Shown here one piece after another: positions 61,765-64,000 of a DNA stretch of 64,000 nucleotides. How positions within the stretch are numbered: the first letter of the stretch is position 1; the number at the start of each line of letters is the position of its first letter. The translations under genes and the position numbers were made by a program. The notes under the pieces were generated by a model. That model was not told the DNA's origin, did not search any database, and worked only from the letters and a program-made list of their open reading frames with translations. The DNA comes from Gymnogyps californianus (taxonomy: Eukaryota > Chordata > Aves > Accipitriformes > Cathartidae): positions 993,001-1,057,000 of the forward strand of contig NC_059483.1 in the NCBI RefSeq assembly GCF_018139145.2, read 5' to 3'.

Positions 61765-62231
61765 ACCTGGAGCACTGCGTCCAGCTCTGGGGCCCCTAAC
61801 ATAGGAAGGACACGGACCTGTTGGAGCGAGTCCAGGGGAGGCCACGAAGCTGATCAGGGGGCTGGAGCACCTCTCCTATGCAGGCAGGCTGAGAGAGTTG
61901 GGGTTGTTCAGCCTGGAGAAGAGAAGGCTCTGGGGAGACCTCACGGCCACCTTCCAGTACCTAAAGGGGCCTACAGGAAAGGTGGGGAGGGACCCCCCTT
62001 ATCAGGGAGTGTAGCGATAGGACAAGGGGTAATGGTTTTAAACTGAAAGAGGGTAGATTTAGATGAGATGTAGGAACACCTTCATCCCTGGCAGTGTTCA
62101 AGGCCAGGCTGGATGGGGCTTTGAGCAACCTGGCCTAGTGGAAGGTGTCCCTGCCCATGGCAGGGGGGTTGGAACTGGATGACCTTTAAGGTCCCTTCCA
62201 ACCTAAGCCGTTCTATGATTCTACGATCTAT
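61765..62231 (+). mobile_element. CR1 LINE 3' end, 5'-truncated, internally deleted
   Basis: From ACCTGGAGCACTGCGTCCAG to the tail TTCTATGATTCTACGATCTATG this is the 3' end of an avian CR1 element on the + strand. It passes through AGAGAGTTGGGGTTGTTCAG, AGGGAGTGTAGCGATAGGAC and AAGGTCCCTTCCAACCTAAG. It includes the end of the reverse-transcriptase ORF and the 3' UTR. Between about 62075 and 62083 it jumps from …GAGATGTAGGAACACC to TTCATCCCTGGCAGTGTTCA; compared with the usual CR1 sequence, about 75 nt are missing there. The copy cannot encode a working protein. Its start lies about 8 bp past the tRNA-Ile gene. Confidence 0.95.
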
Positions 62232-64000
62232 GTAGAAGGCTGGAAAAACTAATAGGTTTTTCTTTGCCTTTAGGTGTGCAAGAGACAAATCTTGTGAGGT
62301 GCTGGTATATCTGCCCACGGTTAAAGCTGCTTGCAGTCAGTAACCCCAGCTGGGGTCTGGCCCATGCTGGTGATCTGTGAGCCTGTTACACTTTCATGCT
62401 GGAGTTTTCCAAGAGTTAACACTGGACTATTTGTATTTTTATGGGTGTTGACTGACTAGGGCTATTTATGACAGCAGAACTAAATGAATTAATATTCATA
62501 GACTTCCCCTGGCGATACAATATAAATCATGAATGGTTGTGACAGTGTGCCTTTGTTCAAACCGCAGCATGGCGGCTGCTTAGATGTAGCCGGACACCTT
62601 TGTGCACAAACTTAAGCTTTCTTGAAAGAGCTCTGCCGTTGCCTTCAGCAGTGCCAGAGCAAGTCTGTGCTGGTCGCAGAGTGATGCAGCCCTCGGTGCA
62701 CACCTTGGTGATTAAGGCGGCCCTTCATCCCTTGAGCTGTGGTGGCAGCTGGGCTATGGGGATGTATCAACGGGCAAGAGACCTCGGGGCAATCAAATCC
62801 AGACCTGGACCTGAGCGGCTTTCCAGGCATCAGAAAGTGCCTTTGCAGATTGATTTCAAATCTGAAGGACATTATGGGAAGTGGCATGAACATACACATT
62901 AGAAAACTGTACCAGTGTATGCTGGCACTGCAGCATGTGGCATGGCCGTACTGAGCACAGTGGGGCGGGCAGCGATTGCCACTAAGACCCTGCCTGAGCT
63001 ATGACAGGGCTGACCCCCTTTGGGGTGACAAAGGATTCCAGGAGAAGGCTGGCAGCAGTGAAAGCAAAGGGCGGTATAATTGCCTTTACGGTGGTGCTCG
63101 GGGCGGGTGTAAGCAGGACAGGAGCGCACATTCGGCAGGGCCAAGCCCAAGGCAGAAGAGCCACTGCTTCGTGGGGATGTCCAAGAGGAGCTGTGACACC
63201 TGCGTGTGGCCGGGTTGCAGGGACATGGAGATGTGTCCACCTTGTTGTCGGGCTGCAGATCCGGGGTGGAGGCAGTGCCCTGATGGCCCTGCCTGCACCG
63301 GCGGGGAAGGAGCGACCGGGGGTGCTTGTGGGGGCTGAAGGAGAAGCTGTGACTGAGCCACGCTGAAGTTGAGGCCAAAGATGGCCAAAACTAGGGAGCA
63401 CATGAGAATGAATTGACAACGATATAATAGATGGAAGGAAAAAGTAGAAGAGGGTCTAACAAGATCCCAGCTATGTCAGAATCAAAGGGGATTATATTTG
63501 TGTGTGTAAATCCCTCTGTGGAACTGGTATCCATATGTGGAAGAAAGCAATACTGCTTTTCTCCTTCCACACACTATTTCTGGTGCTCTCTAAAGTCATG
63601 CCCAAGACTTGCTGGTATTTCACAAAGAAAATGCTCAGTCTTTAGGGAAAGCAGTGCCAGAGTCCAGAAAAATAGATACTTTAATAGCCATGTGATTGAA
63701 TAAATATTATTCTTTCCCTTGTTTTTATAATAAGAAAAAGAATTTGGTGAGAAAGCTTTATCACTTTAAAGACTGACATCTTCCATCGCTTAAGCCCTAC
63801 TACTTAGATATGGAGAGGGGAGAGGGGAAAGTTGCACATCCCTGAAGAAAACAAGCAAAGCATGCCGGAGCCTCCGAAGTGCCGCGGTGCAGCTGGTGGA
63901 GAGCCTGCAAAGGCAGCTCGAGCCTCTGAGCCGGGGCTCCTGTGCCTCGGTTCACCTGTACTGCAGGGAGGTGACGCTACGGCTCCTTGCGGAGAGGGGC
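62232..64000. other. Right edge, no gene recognised
   Basis: No gene is identified. Between about 62976 and 63378 several frames on both strands stay open together, giving Cys-rich and Gly/Ala-rich translations of 105-159 codons, without a recognisable domain or a clear winner. The last 200 bases are CpG-richer. The window ends without a complete feature. Confidence 0.4.

Noticed and set aside
62976..63338. CDTC and CPPC cysteine pairs as an SSUH2 or DnaJ-type CxxCxGxG domain
   Set aside because: The glycines of CxxCxGxG are missing and the spacing between pairs does not fit, so the resemblance is only to cysteine content.
1..64000. CRISPR arrays, bacterial-type operons or phage-like modules
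   Set aside because: The window is vertebrate nuclear DNA with spliced genes and CR1 elements. The only regular repeats are minisatellites without spacers.
1..64000. Endogenous retrovirus or LTR element
   Set aside because: No LTR pair, primer-binding site or retroviral gene was recognised on either strand; the only clear mobile elements are CR1 pieces.

Overview
The window is nuclear DNA from a bird. Two single-copy vertebrate genes can be read exon by exon: the oxytocin-type (mesotocin) receptor OXTR on the + strand and muscle caveolin CAV3 on the - strand, in tail-to-tail order. This is the conserved OXTR-CAV3 neighbourhood (human 3p25). The bird assignment rests on CR1 retrotransposon pieces with the avian-type ATTCTATG 3' end, a scattered CpG-rich background, and OXTR residues that differ from the mammalian form.

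Layout. Positions 1-33850 form a long region with no gene I can identify. A possible polyadenylated last exon lies near 1435, and conserved gene order suggests RAD18 for it. The region also holds a few CR1 scraps, a strict 7-bp minisatellite (25199-25450) and small tandem duplications. A CpG island (about 33850-35000) leads into OXTR. OXTR coding exon A is 34980-35910, its intron 35911-40899, its last coding exon 40900-41147, and a 3' UTR runs to a poly(A) signal at 42176. CAV3 follows on the other strand: last exon 45511-45170, a 3.0-kb intron, first coding exon 48650-48537, and a muscle-type E-box/MEF2/E-box module just upstream (48766-48843). Inside the CAV3 intron, facing the other way, is a TATA-type promoter candidate with an 18-bp perfect palindrome (46569-46756). 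Positions 48850-61680 have no confirmed gene; one 86-nt exon-like segment at 60360 slightly resembles the start of the SSUH2 domain, the gene expected next on the + strand. At 61683-61756 is an intact tRNA-Ile(AAU) gene. A CR1 3' end begins only about 8 bp later, an arrangement like the tRNA-head/CR1-tail SINEs known from passerine birds.

How the parts relate. OXTR is a Gq-coupled peptide-hormone receptor and CAV3 builds caveolae in muscle. They are neighbours by conserved synteny and do not form an operon-like unit. I found no previously undescribed system. The points that best repay checking are the tRNA-Ile/CR1 junction, the antisense promoter in the CAV3 intron, the overlapping upstream ORF and G-quadruplex motif at the OXTR start, the repeated CAV3 promoter module, and the 56-bp higher-order structure in the minisatellite.
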